Origin: CAWHHZ01 sp963829355
Lineage (GTDB): Bacteria > Acidobacteriota > Thermoanaerobaculia > Gp7-AA8 > JAHWKK01
Length of the DNA: 64,000 bases
Direction of reading: 5' to 3'
NCBI GenBank assembly: GCA_963829355.1
Contig: CAWHHZ010000021.1
Span: 372,001 to 436,000 of the forward strand
Made by a program: the position numbers and the translations under genes. Shown here in pieces: positions 1 to 8,116 of the stretch. How positions within the stretch are numbered: position 1 is the first letter of the stretch; every line of letters begins with the position of its first letter. Under the pieces are notes generated by a model. The model was not told where the DNA came from. It saw nothing but the letters and a program-made list of their open reading frames with translations, and searched no databases.

Positions 1-1098
1 CTCCGGCAGCTCGTCGAGTGGCAGCAGGAGATCAAGGACCCGCGCGTCTTTCTCAATTCACTCAAGATCGATCTCTATCCCGACGAGGTCTACACGTTCA
101 CGCCGAAAGGAGACGTCTTCGCCTTTCCGCGTGGCGCCACCCCGCTTGATTTCGCCTACCGGGTCCACACCGACGTCGGGCATCACTGCATCGGTGCCCG
201 GGTGAATGGAAAGCTGGTACCGCTCAAGACGCCGCTTCAGAACGGGGACATTCTGGAGATTCTGACGGGGGCGCATCAGAAGCCCAGCCGCGAGTGGCTC
301 AATCTGGTGGTGACGGCTCGTGCCCGCCACAAGATCCGGCACTGGCTCAATACCGAACAGAAGACCCGGTCGATCGAGCTCGGCCGAAAGCTTCTCGAGA
401 AGGAAGCGCGGCGCTTCCGGCTGAACGTGAAGAAGCTTCTCGCGGACCGGGCGTTCGACAAGGTGCTCTCCGAGAGCGGATTTGCAAGGATGGAGGATCT
501 TCTCGCCGACATCGGCTACGGGAAGACTTCGTCCCGAACGTTGCTCGAAAAGATTGCGCCGGGGGAGGCGCGTGACCGTGTCGAGGCGGCCGAAGGGAAA
601 CTTCAGCAGGCGGTCAGGCGCATCCTGCCGTTCGGATCGAGAGGCATCACAGTCAAGGGGCAGGACGACTTCATGTCGTACCTCGCCAAGTGCTGCAATC
701 CCCTGCCGGGGGAGGAGATCACCGGATACGTGACGCGAGGCAAGGGCGTGGCGGTGCACACGGCCGATTGCCCGAACGTGAAGAACCTGATGTTCAACCC
801 GGACCGGCAGATCGAAGTGTCATGGGGCGAGCGATCAGATGCACGCTCAATCGTGGAGCTCGAGATCGAGACCGAGGACCATCCAGGAATCCTGGCGACG
901 GTGCTCTCCTCGATTGCCGAGCTGAAGATGAACCTCCGGCAGGTCGAGGCTCGATCGAGTGAGGGTCGGGGAAAGATCGATCTGACGGTCGAGATCGCTG
1001 ACGTGAAGCAGCTCGACCGCGTGACGAAAACGATCACGGGAATCGCCGGAGTCCTTCGAGTTCAGCGGAAGTACAACATCCGCCAGGTGGCCGGGTAG
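1..1098 (+). CDS. RelA/SpoT-family (p)ppGpp synthetase/hydrolase, C-terminal part
   Basis: The reading frame is open from base 1, so the start and the catalytic hydrolase/synthetase domains lie upstream of the window. The 365 visible residues begin just before a TGS domain (FTPKGDVFAFPRGATPLDFA, about residues 35-55), continue through a helical linker, a conserved Cys/His segment (YLAKCCNPLPGEEITG, then HTADCPN) and a C-terminal ACT domain beginning SIVELEIETEDHPGILA. This is the regulatory half of a long Rsh protein, which senses amino-acid starvation on the ribosome and controls the alarmone level. Whether it is RelA-like or bifunctional cannot be told without the N-terminus. It ends in TAG; no gene follows for 550 bp. 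Confidence 0.95.
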   Translation, partial: LRQLVEWQQEIKDPRVFLNSLKIDLYPDEVYTFTPKGDVFAFPRGATPLDFAYRVHTDVGHHCIGARVNGKLVPLKTPLQNGDILEILTGAHQKPSREWLNLVVTARARHKIRHWLNTEQKTRSIELGRKLLEKEARRFRLNVKKLLADRAFDKVLSESGFARMEDLLADIGYGKTSSRTLLEKIAPGEARDRVEAAEGKLQQAVRRILPFGSRGITVKGQDDFMSYLAKCCNPLPGEEITGYVTRGKGVAVHTADCPNVKNLMFNPDRQIEVSWGERSDARSIVELEIETEDHPGILATVLSSIAELKMNLRQVEARSSEGRGKIDLTVEIADVKQLDRVTKTITGIAGVLRVQRKYNIRQVAG

Positions 1099-1347
1099 CG
1101 GTAGAGGCAGCCGACAGTCATCCGTCGTCGGTCGTCAGCAGAGGCGATGCATCCCAGCCCGAAAACAGACCACATCTTCCTTACAGCGCCGCGAAGGCGG
1201 CGCGACACAACCCAGCCCAGCGGCGTAAGCCCTGGGACATCGGTCACGTCGAATCTCGAGCCCGCGCAGGCGGGCGATACGCCTACCGCCGGCATAAGCC
1301 CTCATTGTGGCGGCCGCCTGCGCGGCCTCCCGAACTGCTCCAGCGCC

Positions 1348-1381
1348 GTGTGGTCCCAGGGCTGGCGCCCTGGGACCACAC
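1348..1381. repeat. Perfect 15-bp stem hairpin
   Basis: GTGTGGTCCCAGGGC (1348-1362) and GCCCTGGGACCACAC (1367-1381) are exact reverse complements with a 4-nt loop. There is no T-run after it, so it is not a typical intrinsic terminator. A shortened form of the motif (CCCTGGGAC) occurs at about 1229. Confidence 0.85.
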
Positions 1382-1431
1382 TAGGTTGTTGCGGCCCGCC
1401 TGCGCGGGCCTTCATGATGGACTGGGCATCT

Positions 1432-1481
1432 GCGAAGGATCGCGTGAGGCCACCTCGAGGAGGATTCACGCGATCCTTCGC
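1432..1481. repeat. Palindrome of the GAAGGATC repeat family
   Basis: GCGAAGGATCGCGTGA (1432-1447) pairs perfectly with TCACGCGATCCTTCGC (1466-1481). The GAAGGATC / GATCCTTC core is the one that recurs in intergenic palindromes throughout the window. Confidence 0.8.
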
Positions 1482-1554
1482 CGTCCTTTCGCTGCGGTCC
1501 AGCGTCTCAGACTGACAGGAGCGGTTCACGTCCATCAGTCGCGGCAAACGCTCT

Positions 1555-1645
1555 GACGACCGAAGTCTGACGACCGACGACCGACGACTGATGACTGACG
1601 ACTGAGGACTGACGACTGAGGACTGACGACTGACGTCTGAGGACT
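1555..1645. repeat. Heptamer tandem array (13 x GACGACT-like)
   Basis: Thirteen consecutive 7-bp units in strict register with consensus GACGACT (variants GATGACT, GAGGACT, GACGACC, GACGTCT). It ends 2 bp from the rpmB stop codon. Read on the rpmB sense strand it is AGTCGTC, the unit found after the stop codons near 28.13 and 29.95 kb. Confidence 0.9.
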
Positions 1646-1647
1646 GC

Positions 1648-1842
1648 CTACCGGACTGCCTTCTGAATCTTGCCGGAGCGGATGCAGCGGGTGCAGACCT
1701 TGATTCGCTTGACACCACCGTCGACGACCGCGCGGACCTTCTGCAGATTCGGCAACCAGCGGCGGCTCGTCACGTTGTGGGCGTGACTGACGTTGTTGCC
1801 GAATACCGGCTTCTTTCCACACACTTCACACATTCTTGCCAT
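1648..1842 (-). CDS. rpmB: 50S ribosomal protein L28
   Basis: 64-residue protein beginning MARMCEVCGKKPVFGNNVSH, the signature N-terminus of bacterial L28, with a second Cys pair near the C-terminus (VCTRCIRSGK). The CxxC pairs indicate the zinc-binding form of L28. The frame is open further upstream, but ATG at 1842 is preceded by GAGAGGAG at normal spacing and gives the family length. It is a structural component of the large ribosomal subunit and stands alone, with the heptamer array directly after its stop codon. Confidence 0.96.
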   Translation of the reverse strand: MARMCEVCGKKPVFGNNVSHAHNVTSRRWLPNLQKVRAVVDGGVKRIKVCTRCIRSGKIQKAVR

Positions 1843-2081
1843 GACTTTCGTTTCTCCTCTCGAGAGTGTTTCGAACAAACGCGCGATCCGGCGGACAAAC
1901 TCCCGCCGTCGCATCGGGATGTCCGAAGCGGTGCTGTACAACCGAGCAGGCGAGCAAACTTATGCCCGCCCCCGACGCCATGTCAGGTTGACACGACTAT
2001 TAAAACGGTGTACTTTCCGTGCAAGTTCTGCCATTACAATGGTTGAGTGCTAGTGAGAAGTCAGTGAGATGGATGGGGTGA
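1843..2081. other. Divergent intergenic region rpmB / pilM
   Basis: About 240 bp between two divergently oriented genes. It carries the pilM-side promoter described separately; no promoter for rpmB was resolved with confidence. No open frame here looks real. Confidence 0.6.
1988..2016 (+). promoter_or_regulatory. Sigma70-type promoter of the pil operon
   Basis: A consensus -35 TTGACA (1988-1993), an exact 17-bp spacer and a -10 TACTTT (2011-2016) lie about 65 bp upstream of the pilM start. This is the best sigma70-like promoter seen in the window. It would transcribe pilM and probably the whole plus-strand run that follows. Confidence 0.75.
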
Positions 2082-3139
2082 GTGGTGTTCTTCTCAAAGA
2101 GCAAGAATCTCGTCGGCCTCGATATCGGTTCCTCAGCGATTAAGCTCGTCGAACTGAAGGAGAAAAAGGCCGGTCAATTTCAGCTCGCGAAGATCGGGTT
2201 GGAGCCGTTGTCTCCAGAAGCGATCGTCGACGGGTCGATCATGGATTCGTCGCTGGTCGTCGATACGATCAGCCGGATCGTCAGCGAGCAGGGGATCAAG
2301 AACCAGAATTTCGCGACCTCCGTGTCGGGTCATTCTGTGATCATCAAGAAGATCACCCTGCCGGCGATGTCTCCCGAGGAGCTCGCCGAGTCGATTCAGT
2401 GGGAAGCCGAGCAGTACATCCCCTTCGACATCAACGACGTGAATCTCGACTATGTCCCCCTCAATCAGGGTGCCGACAACGTCGACATCATTCTCGTCGC
2501 GGTGAAGAAGGAGAAGATCGCCGACTACACCTCGGTGATCACGCAGGCCGGCAAAGCTTCGGCGCTCTGGTGGACGTGGACGGGTTCGCGCTCCAGAACG
2601 CGTACGAGCTCAACTACGAGGTCGACTGTCACAAGACTGTGGCGCTGGTGAACATCGGCGCATCGGTGACGAACGTGAATATTCTCTCAGGGGGCGATTC
2701 GCTCTTCTGGAGAGACATCACCTTCGGCGGCAATCAGTACACGGATGCGATTCAGCGTGAGTTGAATCTGTCGTTCGAGATGGCCGACACACTCAAGCGC
2801 GGACAGCCGGCGGGCGACTACACGGTCGAGCAGGTCATTCCGGTGCTGAACTCCGTGTCGGAGGACTTCGCCGGCGAGCTGAGGAAGACGATCGACTTCT
2901 TTACGGCCACCTCGGGTACCGACGGTGTCGACGAAGTCGTACTTGCGGGGGGAGGGGCGGCTGTCCTGAACCTGGAGTCGATTCTCTCTGAGAAGTTCGG
3001 CATCCCGGTCGAGACGATGAATCCGTTCCGGAACATTCAGATCAATGAGGGCGACTTCAATCCGGAGTGGATCTCCGATGTCGCGCCGAGTATGGCGATC
3101 GCAGTCGGGCTCGCCATCAGGAAGCTGGGTGACGCGTGA
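2082..3139 (+). CDS. pilM: Type IV pilus inner-membrane platform protein PilM (frameshifted)
   Basis: Starts GTG (2082 or 2085) with LVGLDIGSSAIKLVELKE, the nucleotide-binding loop of the actin/FtsA-like PilM fold. The first frame covers about 160 residues and breaks near 2567; homology resumes one frame over with VDVDGFALQNAYELNYE and runs to KLGDA. One G inserted between 2567 and 2568 restores an uninterrupted protein of about 352 residues reading ALVVDVDGF, the family length. PilM is the cytoplasmic ring component that binds the N-terminus of PilN. Because the rest of the operon is intact, a sequencing deletion is more likely than a dead gene. The stop overlaps the pilN start. Confidence 0.9.
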
Positions 3140-3759
3140 TCAAGATCAATCTCGTCTCCGAGGGGAAAACCGTCCGGGGTGCCGGCGCTCCTGCGATGAG
3201 CGGGGTTACAGACGTTCCGTCCGGCAACCTCAATAACAAGATCCTGGTCGGGCTGACCATTCTCGGTCTGCTCGCGGCTGGTGGTTACTGGTTCCTGCGG
3301 AACAGCACACTGGCCTCGACCGAGGAAGTCGCCGTGCAGAAACGTGCTGAAGCAGCGAGTCTCGAAAAGATCATCAAGGAAGTCGAGCAGTTCAAGAAGC
3401 GGAAGGAAGATCTCGAGAGCCGGATCGCGCTGATCAACGACCTCAAGAGGAACCAGAAGGTCCCGGTGCGGGTGATGGACCGGATCAGCCAGGATCTACC
3501 CGATCTGGTCTGGCTCGACAAGATGCAGATGGAGGGGCGTTCGGTGGAGTTGGCGGGTCGAGCCCTGAACGAGAACGCCATCGCACTGTTCATCGAGAAT
3601 CTGAAGAAAGATGGCCTGTTCAGCGAGCCGATTCTCAAGCGGATTCAGCGAACGGCTCCCAATGTCTATACATACGAGATGAGCTTCACATTCTCCGTGC
3701 CGAAACCGGCGGCGGAGGAAGGGGGAGCCGGAGAGCCTGCTGCGGCTCCGGCTCGGTAG
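3136..3759 (+). CDS. pilN: Type IV pilus alignment protein PilN
   Basis: 207 residues. GTG start overlaps the pilM stop (GTGA), indicating translational coupling. It begins with the PilN-type MIKINLV segment, followed by a single membrane helix (ILVGLTILGLLAAGGYWFL, about residues 36-54), a coiled-coil stretch rich in Lys/Glu, and a periplasmic ferredoxin-like domain. Its cytoplasmic N-terminus is the binding partner of PilM; the periplasmic part pairs with PilO in the alignment complex linking the inner-membrane motor platform to the PilQ secretin. A Pro/Ala/Gly-rich tail ends the protein. Confidence 0.93.
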   Translation: MIKINLVSEGKTVRGAGAPAMSGVTDVPSGNLNNKILVGLTILGLLAAGGYWFLRNSTLASTEEVAVQKRAEAASLEKIIKEVEQFKKRKEDLESRIALINDLKRNQKVPVRVMDRISQDLPDLVWLDKMQMEGRSVELAGRALNENAIALFIENLKKDGLFSEPILKRIQRTAPNVYTYEMSFTFSVPKPAAEEGGAGEPAAAPAR

Positions 3760-3771
3760 GGGAGGAATGGC

Positions 3772-4374
3772 GTGACGACTGGTCTCGAAGATAAACCTCT
3801 CTACTACGGTGTTGCCGCAGGGCTTCTGGTTGCGGTTCTTCTGATCGTGGGCGTGCACTATCTTTTCGTCGTTGGAATCAACGAGGAGATCGCGACGCTC
3901 GAATCCGAGATCGATCAGCTGGAAACGAAGATCGAGCAGGGGCGGGCAGCGGAGAAGGAGCTTCCGCAGTTCCGTGAGGAAGTCGCGCGGCTGGAGCTCG
4001 AGCTCGAGAAGCTCAAGCGCATCCTTCCTTCACAGCGAAATACCGAGGAGATCATCAAGAAGCTGAAATCGCTGGTCGACGAGGGCGACTTCGTTCTCCG
4101 CTCGCTCACGTTCCCTGACCTGCAGGCGGCTCCCGAGAGTGAGGTCTATCAGGAATGGCCGATCGAGGTCGCCGTCGATGGGCGGTATCACGATCTTGCG
4201 ATCCTGTTTGACAAGCTGAGCAACTTTTCGAGGATCATGAACGTGGAGCGATTCAGTATTTCCGCGCTCTCTGGTCAGGACGAGCGAACGATCTCGACAC
4301 AGTTCGTCGCGAAGACGTTCGTCTATATCGAAAGCGAGCCTGAGGGGGCACCCGGTGGCGGATCCGCGAGGTAA
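3772..4374 (+). CDS. pilO: Type IV pilus alignment protein PilO
   Basis: 200 residues from GTG at 3772, preceded by GGGGAGGAA. One membrane helix (about residues 12-34) is followed by a long coiled coil (about 38-85, heptad-like Leu/Glu pattern) and a C-terminal ferredoxin-like periplasmic domain. This is the PilO layout, and the position between pilN and pilP supports it. PilO forms a heterodimer with PilN and interacts with the lipoprotein PilP. Confidence 0.92.
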   Translation: MTTGLEDKPLYYGVAAGLLVAVLLIVGVHYLFVVGINEEIATLESEIDQLETKIEQGRAAEKELPQFREEVARLELELEKLKRILPSQRNTEEIIKKLKSLVDEGDFVLRSLTFPDLQAAPESEVYQEWPIEVAVDGRYHDLAILFDKLSNFSRIMNVERFSISALSGQDERTISTQFVAKTFVYIESEPEGAPGGGSAR

Positions 4375-4375
4375 G

Positions 4376-4945
4376 ATGCTGATGATGACGAAGAACTTCC
4401 AGTTCTCGATCTGGCCCGTGCTGGCGTTTTTGCTGCTGCCCGGATCGCCCATGGCCTTTGCCCAGGATGCGGCCGACGCCGACGTGGCGACCGGTCCTGC
4501 CGCGACGGCGGCGTCCGATGATGCCACCGCGGCAGAAGGTGACGAGGTGCTCGAGGATCTCCAGGGGATTCTCGAGGACGAGGGCACTGACACGTACCGC
4601 TACGACCCTCAGGGACGCCGGGATCCGTTCCGGTCTCTGATCGGGCCGGCGAGACAGAATATCGAGAGGGATGATGCTCCTCCCGGGGTTCCGGGATTCC
4701 TGATCGACGAGCTCGACCTGCAGGGTATCGTGAGAACTTCGAGAGGATATGTCGCGACGGTCAAGGGGCCTGATAATCTGGGCTACACGATCCGCGCCGG
4801 AGACAGCCTCTATGACGGGGAGGTTCTGCGGGTTACTGCCGACGCCGTTTACTTCCGGCAGGAAGTCAATGATCCGACCAGGATCGAACGGCAGCGGGAA
4901 GTAGTCAAGGAAATTGAGAGAGGGTCGCAGGCAAAGCGTCCCTGA
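4376..4945 (+). CDS. pilP: Type IV pilus biogenesis protein PilP
   Basis: About 189 residues. The frame opens at GTG 4355 inside pilO, but ATG 4376 (or 4382) follows GCGAGG and gives a proper signal peptide (FSIWPVLAFLLLPGSPMAFA). An acidic Ala/Asp-rich linker leads to the PilP beta domain: YRYDPQGRRDPFRSLIG, then DLQGIVRTSRGYVATVKGP. There is no lipobox Cys, unlike the classic lipoprotein PilP. It connects the PilN/PilO complex to the periplasmic domains of PilQ. Confidence 0.88.
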   Translation: MLMMTKNFQFSIWPVLAFLLLPGSPMAFAQDAADADVATGPAATAASDDATAAEGDEVLEDLQGILEDEGTDTYRYDPQGRRDPFRSLIGPARQNIERDDAPPGVPGFLIDELDLQGIVRTSRGYVATVKGPDNLGYTIRAGDSLYDGEVLRVTADAVYFRQEVNDPTRIERQREVVKEIERGSQAKRP

Positions 4946-4984
4946 CGCTGCGCTGACGAGCACCGTGTGATGGTGGAGGTGGGA

Positions 4985-7480
4985 ATGATGAACAGAAAGG
5001 TGCAACACATCCTGGTGGGAGCCCTCGTGCTGCTCGGGATGGCGTGCTCGACCGCGAACACGGTCGCTCCGGCACAGGACGCTCCGGGACAGATTGCGAA
5101 GGGGAAGAGTGCAGCGAGCGCGACGACCCTGACGACGATCAGATCGGAGCTGACGCCGGATCCTCGGCTGGTGCTTCAGACGACGGAACCGCCGGCATTC
5201 ACGTCGTATCGTCCTCAGTCGGACGTCTTTGTCGTGGACCTTCCGCGCGTGGTGAAGGCCTCGGATCTCGAGATTCCAACGAATCTCCCGGGGTTCATTG
5301 CGAGCATCTCGGCGGAGGAAGTCATCGAGCTCGGTGCGCCTCTGACCCGTGTTACGGTCCGATTCATGGAGCCGATGAGCTCGACGGTCGGTGCCCTCGA
5401 CGGGGCGGTCGTCATTTCATTTGACGAGCCCGCCTCCGCGGTCGCCGCAGCAGTGAGTGAAGATCCGATCATGGTCGAAGAAGTCGACGACGTCATTGCC
5501 GTCGACGACATCGCTCCCGAAGAAGCACCATCGCGGGTTGCGGAGTCTCGTCCGGTCCAGGCTCTCCCGAAGACACCTGCAGCGATCCCGACCTCACCGG
5601 CGAGAAACCTCACCGCGGTCGAGTACGAGGGAGCGGGAGCCGGTCTGTCAGTCCTGCTTCGCACCGACGGGCGCAATGACTACAACACCTTCGCGCTCGA
5701 CAATCCGCTTCGGCTCGTGGTCGATCTCAAAGGCGTGGTCAACCGCGTCAAAGGCGGGCAGTACTCGTTGAGTGATCCCTTCGTGAAGCAGATCCGGGTT
5801 GCGCAGTTCGCCTCGGAACCCGATCCGGTATCGAGGGTCGTTCTCGACCTCTCGGAGATGCCGGAGTATTCGCTGTCTCACACGGCCGAAGGGCTGAAGA
5901 TCAACTTCGGATCCTCACAGGAGGTCGCTTCGATCTCCCGTCCAGCGAAAGTCGAGATCAAGCCCGTCGCCGAGAAGCCGGTACAGGTGGCGTCGTCACA
6001 GCCGGAAACACCTTCAGCGGCACCGAGGCTCGAGCCGATCGCGGCAGAGCACGTTGTTCATGCGCCGCAGCAGGGTCCTGCACCGCCGCAGTCACCGCGC
6101 CCGACGGAGCTCTCGCAGCAGAGGGTCGACGAAACACAGTCCGGAGTCATTCGGTCCACTCTCCGGGCCGAGCCGGTCGAAGATGTTTTCGGGACACAGT
6201 CGCGGGAACCGATCAGCGGTGGCAACGTGAGGCAGCCGGGCGAGAGCTCAGTAGTCAGCGGGGCCGAGCGCGTCTACACCGGCGAGCCGATCGACCTGAC
6301 CCTCACCAATGCCGACATCATTGATGTGCTCCGGCTCTTCAGTGAGCTCACGGGGCTGAACATCGCGATCGATCCGGGAGTGAGCGGCACGGTAACAGTC
6401 GATTTCACCGGTGTTCCATGGGATCAGGCTCTCGAGCTGATTCTCAGGCAGAACAACCTCGGCTACAGGCTCGAGGGCAATGTGATGCGGATCGGCACCG
6501 TACAGAGACTTTCGCAGGAGGAAGCGCAGCTACGGCAACTCGCGGAAGAGCAGCGGCTGAACGTGCAGCTCAACACGGTGATCAAGTATCTCTCGTACGC
6601 GAAGGCGGAGGACATCCAGGGAATCCTGTCCCAGATGCTGACGCCGCGTGGAAAGATCGTGGTCGATCCAAGAACCAACCAGTTGATCATTACCGAGATC
6701 CCTGAGAATCTTCAGACCGTGCTGAACCTGATCGAGACAGTCGACATCCCGACGCCTCAGGTCATCATCGAAGCAAGGATCGTCGAGACGACGAAGACCT
6801 TCGCGCGTCAACTCGGCATAACGTGGGGTTTCACGGGGTCACTCGATCCTGCACTCGGAACCGGGACCGGACTGTCATTCCCGAACACGGTGGACGTCAT
6901 CGGTGGTCCGTTTGATCTCGGCGTCGGCAACCCTGTTCTCGATATCAGCCTCGGCAACGTCCTTGGAACGTTCAGCCTCGACGTGCTGCTGACGGCCGCT
7001 GAGAGCGAAGGACTGGTCAAGGTCGTCTCGGCGCCCAGGGTCACCACGCAGGACAACGAGTCCGCCGAGATCCAGAGCGGTGTTCAGATCCCCGTCCAGA
7101 CTCGAGTCAACTTCACCACGACGGTTCAGTACATTGACGCGACCCTCCGGCTGACGGTCACACCCCAGGTGACGGCCGAGGGGACGGTCATCATGGAGAT
7201 AGAGGTACAGAAAGTTGAGCCGGCGCTCGGTCTGACCGTGGTCGGCGGCACGAACTCGCCCCTCATCACTCGAAGGGCGAATACGAAGGTGATGGTCCGC
7301 GACGGCGGAACGACGGTGATCGGCGGCATCTATCAGGCCACTGACAACGATTCCCAGTCACGGGTCCCGTTCCTGCACAACATTCCGATCCTCGGGAACC
7401 TCTTCAAGAACAATGACATCAATAAGCGTCACGACGAGCTGCTCATATTCATCACGCCGCGAATCGTGAGAAATCCGTGA
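4985..7480 (+). CDS. pilQ: Type IV pilus secretin PilQ
   Basis: About 831 residues. ATG 4985 (or 4988) is preferred over the upstream GTG because GGAGG lies just upstream and a lipoprotein-like signal peptide follows (LVGALVLLGMAC). Two AMIN domains occupy about residues 45-300, followed by a Pro/Gln-rich linker, an STN/N0 domain (IDLTLTNADIIDVLRLFSEL), an N1 domain (YLSYAKAEDIQGILSQML) and the C-terminal secretin barrel ending FITPRIVRN. It forms the outer-membrane pore through which the pilus passes; the AMIN domains bind peptidoglycan. A lipobox is unusual for PilQ. Confidence 0.95.
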   Translation: MMNRKVQHILVGALVLLGMACSTANTVAPAQDAPGQIAKGKSAASATTLTTIRSELTPDPRLVLQTTEPPAFTSYRPQSDVFVVDLPRVVKASDLEIPTNLPGFIASISAEEVIELGAPLTRVTVRFMEPMSSTVGALDGAVVISFDEPASAVAAAVSEDPIMVEEVDDVIAVDDIAPEEAPSRVAESRPVQALPKTPAAIPTSPARNLTAVEYEGAGAGLSVLLRTDGRNDYNTFALDNPLRLVVDLKGVVNRVKGGQYSLSDPFVKQIRVAQFASEPDPVSRVVLDLSEMPEYSLSHTAEGLKINFGSSQEVASISRPAKVEIKPVAEKPVQVASSQPETPSAAPRLEPIAAEHVVHAPQQGPAPPQSPRPTELSQQRVDETQSGVIRSTLRAEPVEDVFGTQSREPISGGNVRQPGESSVVSGAERVYTGEPIDLTLTNADIIDVLRLFSELTGLNIAIDPGVSGTVTVDFTGVPWDQALELILRQNNLGYRLEGNVMRIGTVQRLSQEEAQLRQLAEEQRLNVQLNTVIKYLSYAKAEDIQGILSQMLTPRGKIVVDPRTNQLIITEIPENLQTVLNLIETVDIPTPQVIIEARIVETTKTFARQLGITWGFTGSLDPALGTGTGLSFPNTVDVIGGPFDLGVGNPVLDISLGNVLGTFSLDVLLTAAESEGLVKVVSAPRVTTQDNESAEIQSGVQIPVQTRVNFTTTVQYIDATLRLTVTPQVTAEGTVIMEIEVQKVEPALGLTVVGGTNSPLITRRANTKVMVRDGGTTVIGGIYQATDNDSQSRVPFLHNIPILGNLFKNNDINKRHDELLIFITPRIVRNP

Positions 7481-7500
7481 CGGGAGCGGGAGGGGTGAAG

Positions 7501-8058
7501 ATGAGAACAATGAGACTATCGCTTCTTGTAGCGCTGTCGATCTTCGTGCTGTCGTGTAGCGAGGTCGCCAGGGAAGCCACCCCTGTCGAGCTGGTCGCGA
7601 CGACGACACAGGATCTAACCACGATCGATCTGGCCGGAGGCGCTGGTTGTGAGCAGAGCCTCGGCACGATCACGCTCCGGGCGATTCAGAAGAATCCTGA
7701 TGCGAACCCGACATTCCTCGCGGTGGACCTCGAGCGGATGAGAGTTTCCTACGCGCGTACGGACGGGGGAACCCTCACGCCGAGCTCGTTCACCCGGACG
7801 ATCGACGGCTTCATCGAGGCGGGAAGCACCGGAAGCACGCTGAACAACTTTGTGATCTTTCAACAGGACGCACTGACGCAGGCCCCGTTCGCCGCGCTGC
7901 TCCCGGTCAACGGCGGAATCGATCCCGAGACGGGTCGACGAAGTGTGGATCTGGACGTGATCGTCGAGATCTACGGAGAGACTCTCTCGGGTGAGGACGT
8001 TTATGCCCAGACCCGCTTTCCGGTGGAGTTCTGCTACAACTGCGGAGGATGCAGGTGA
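7501..8058 (+). CDS. Putative lipoprotein downstream of pilQ
   Basis: 185 residues from ATG 7501, preceded by GGAGGGGTGAAG; an earlier GTG at 7477 overlaps the pilQ stop but would spoil the signal peptide. The N-terminus LSLLVALSIFVLSC carries a lipobox Cys. The rest is predicted to be beta-rich with no family I recognise, and ends in a Cys cluster (CYNCGGCR) that could form disulfides or bind metal. Its position straight after pilQ suggests a pilus-associated or outer-membrane lipoprotein, but that is context only. Confidence 0.8.
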   Translation: MRTMRLSLLVALSIFVLSCSEVAREATPVELVATTTQDLTTIDLAGGAGCEQSLGTITLRAIQKNPDANPTFLAVDLERMRVSYARTDGGTLTPSSFTRTIDGFIEAGSTGSTLNNFVIFQQDALTQAPFAALLPVNGGIDPETGRRSVDLDVIVEIYGETLSGEDVYAQTRFPVEFCYNCGGCR

Positions 8059-8116
8059 GTCATAGAGGGTGTGAGACCGGCGTCTTGCGGCGGCGGTCAG
8101 GATTACGGGGGTCGAG

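Larger units (their letters stand above)
1099..1647. other. Gene-free, repeat-rich intergenic region
   Basis: No credible gene is visible between the RelA/SpoT stop and the rpmB stop. The stretch holds GC-rich palindromes with motifs such as GCCCTGGGAC and GGCCCGCCTGCGCGGGCC, two long perfect hairpins (listed separately) and a heptamer tandem array. Open frames here are translations of repeats, are low-complexity (Arg/Ser-rich) and lack ribosome-binding sites. Confidence 0.7.

Noticed and set aside
1555..1645. Regular direct repeats suggesting a CRISPR array
   Set aside because: Units are 7 bp with no spacers, and no cas gene is in the window; the same applies to the octamer arrays.
1302..1822. 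Open frames on the minus strand across the GACGACT array
   Set aside because: They are Ser/Gln/Arg repeats created by the heptamer array, have no start signal, and overlap rpmB in another frame.
2082..3139. Programmed frameshifting in pilM
   Set aside because: There is no slippery heptamer at 2567; a single missing G restores normal PilM and other genes show similar breaks.
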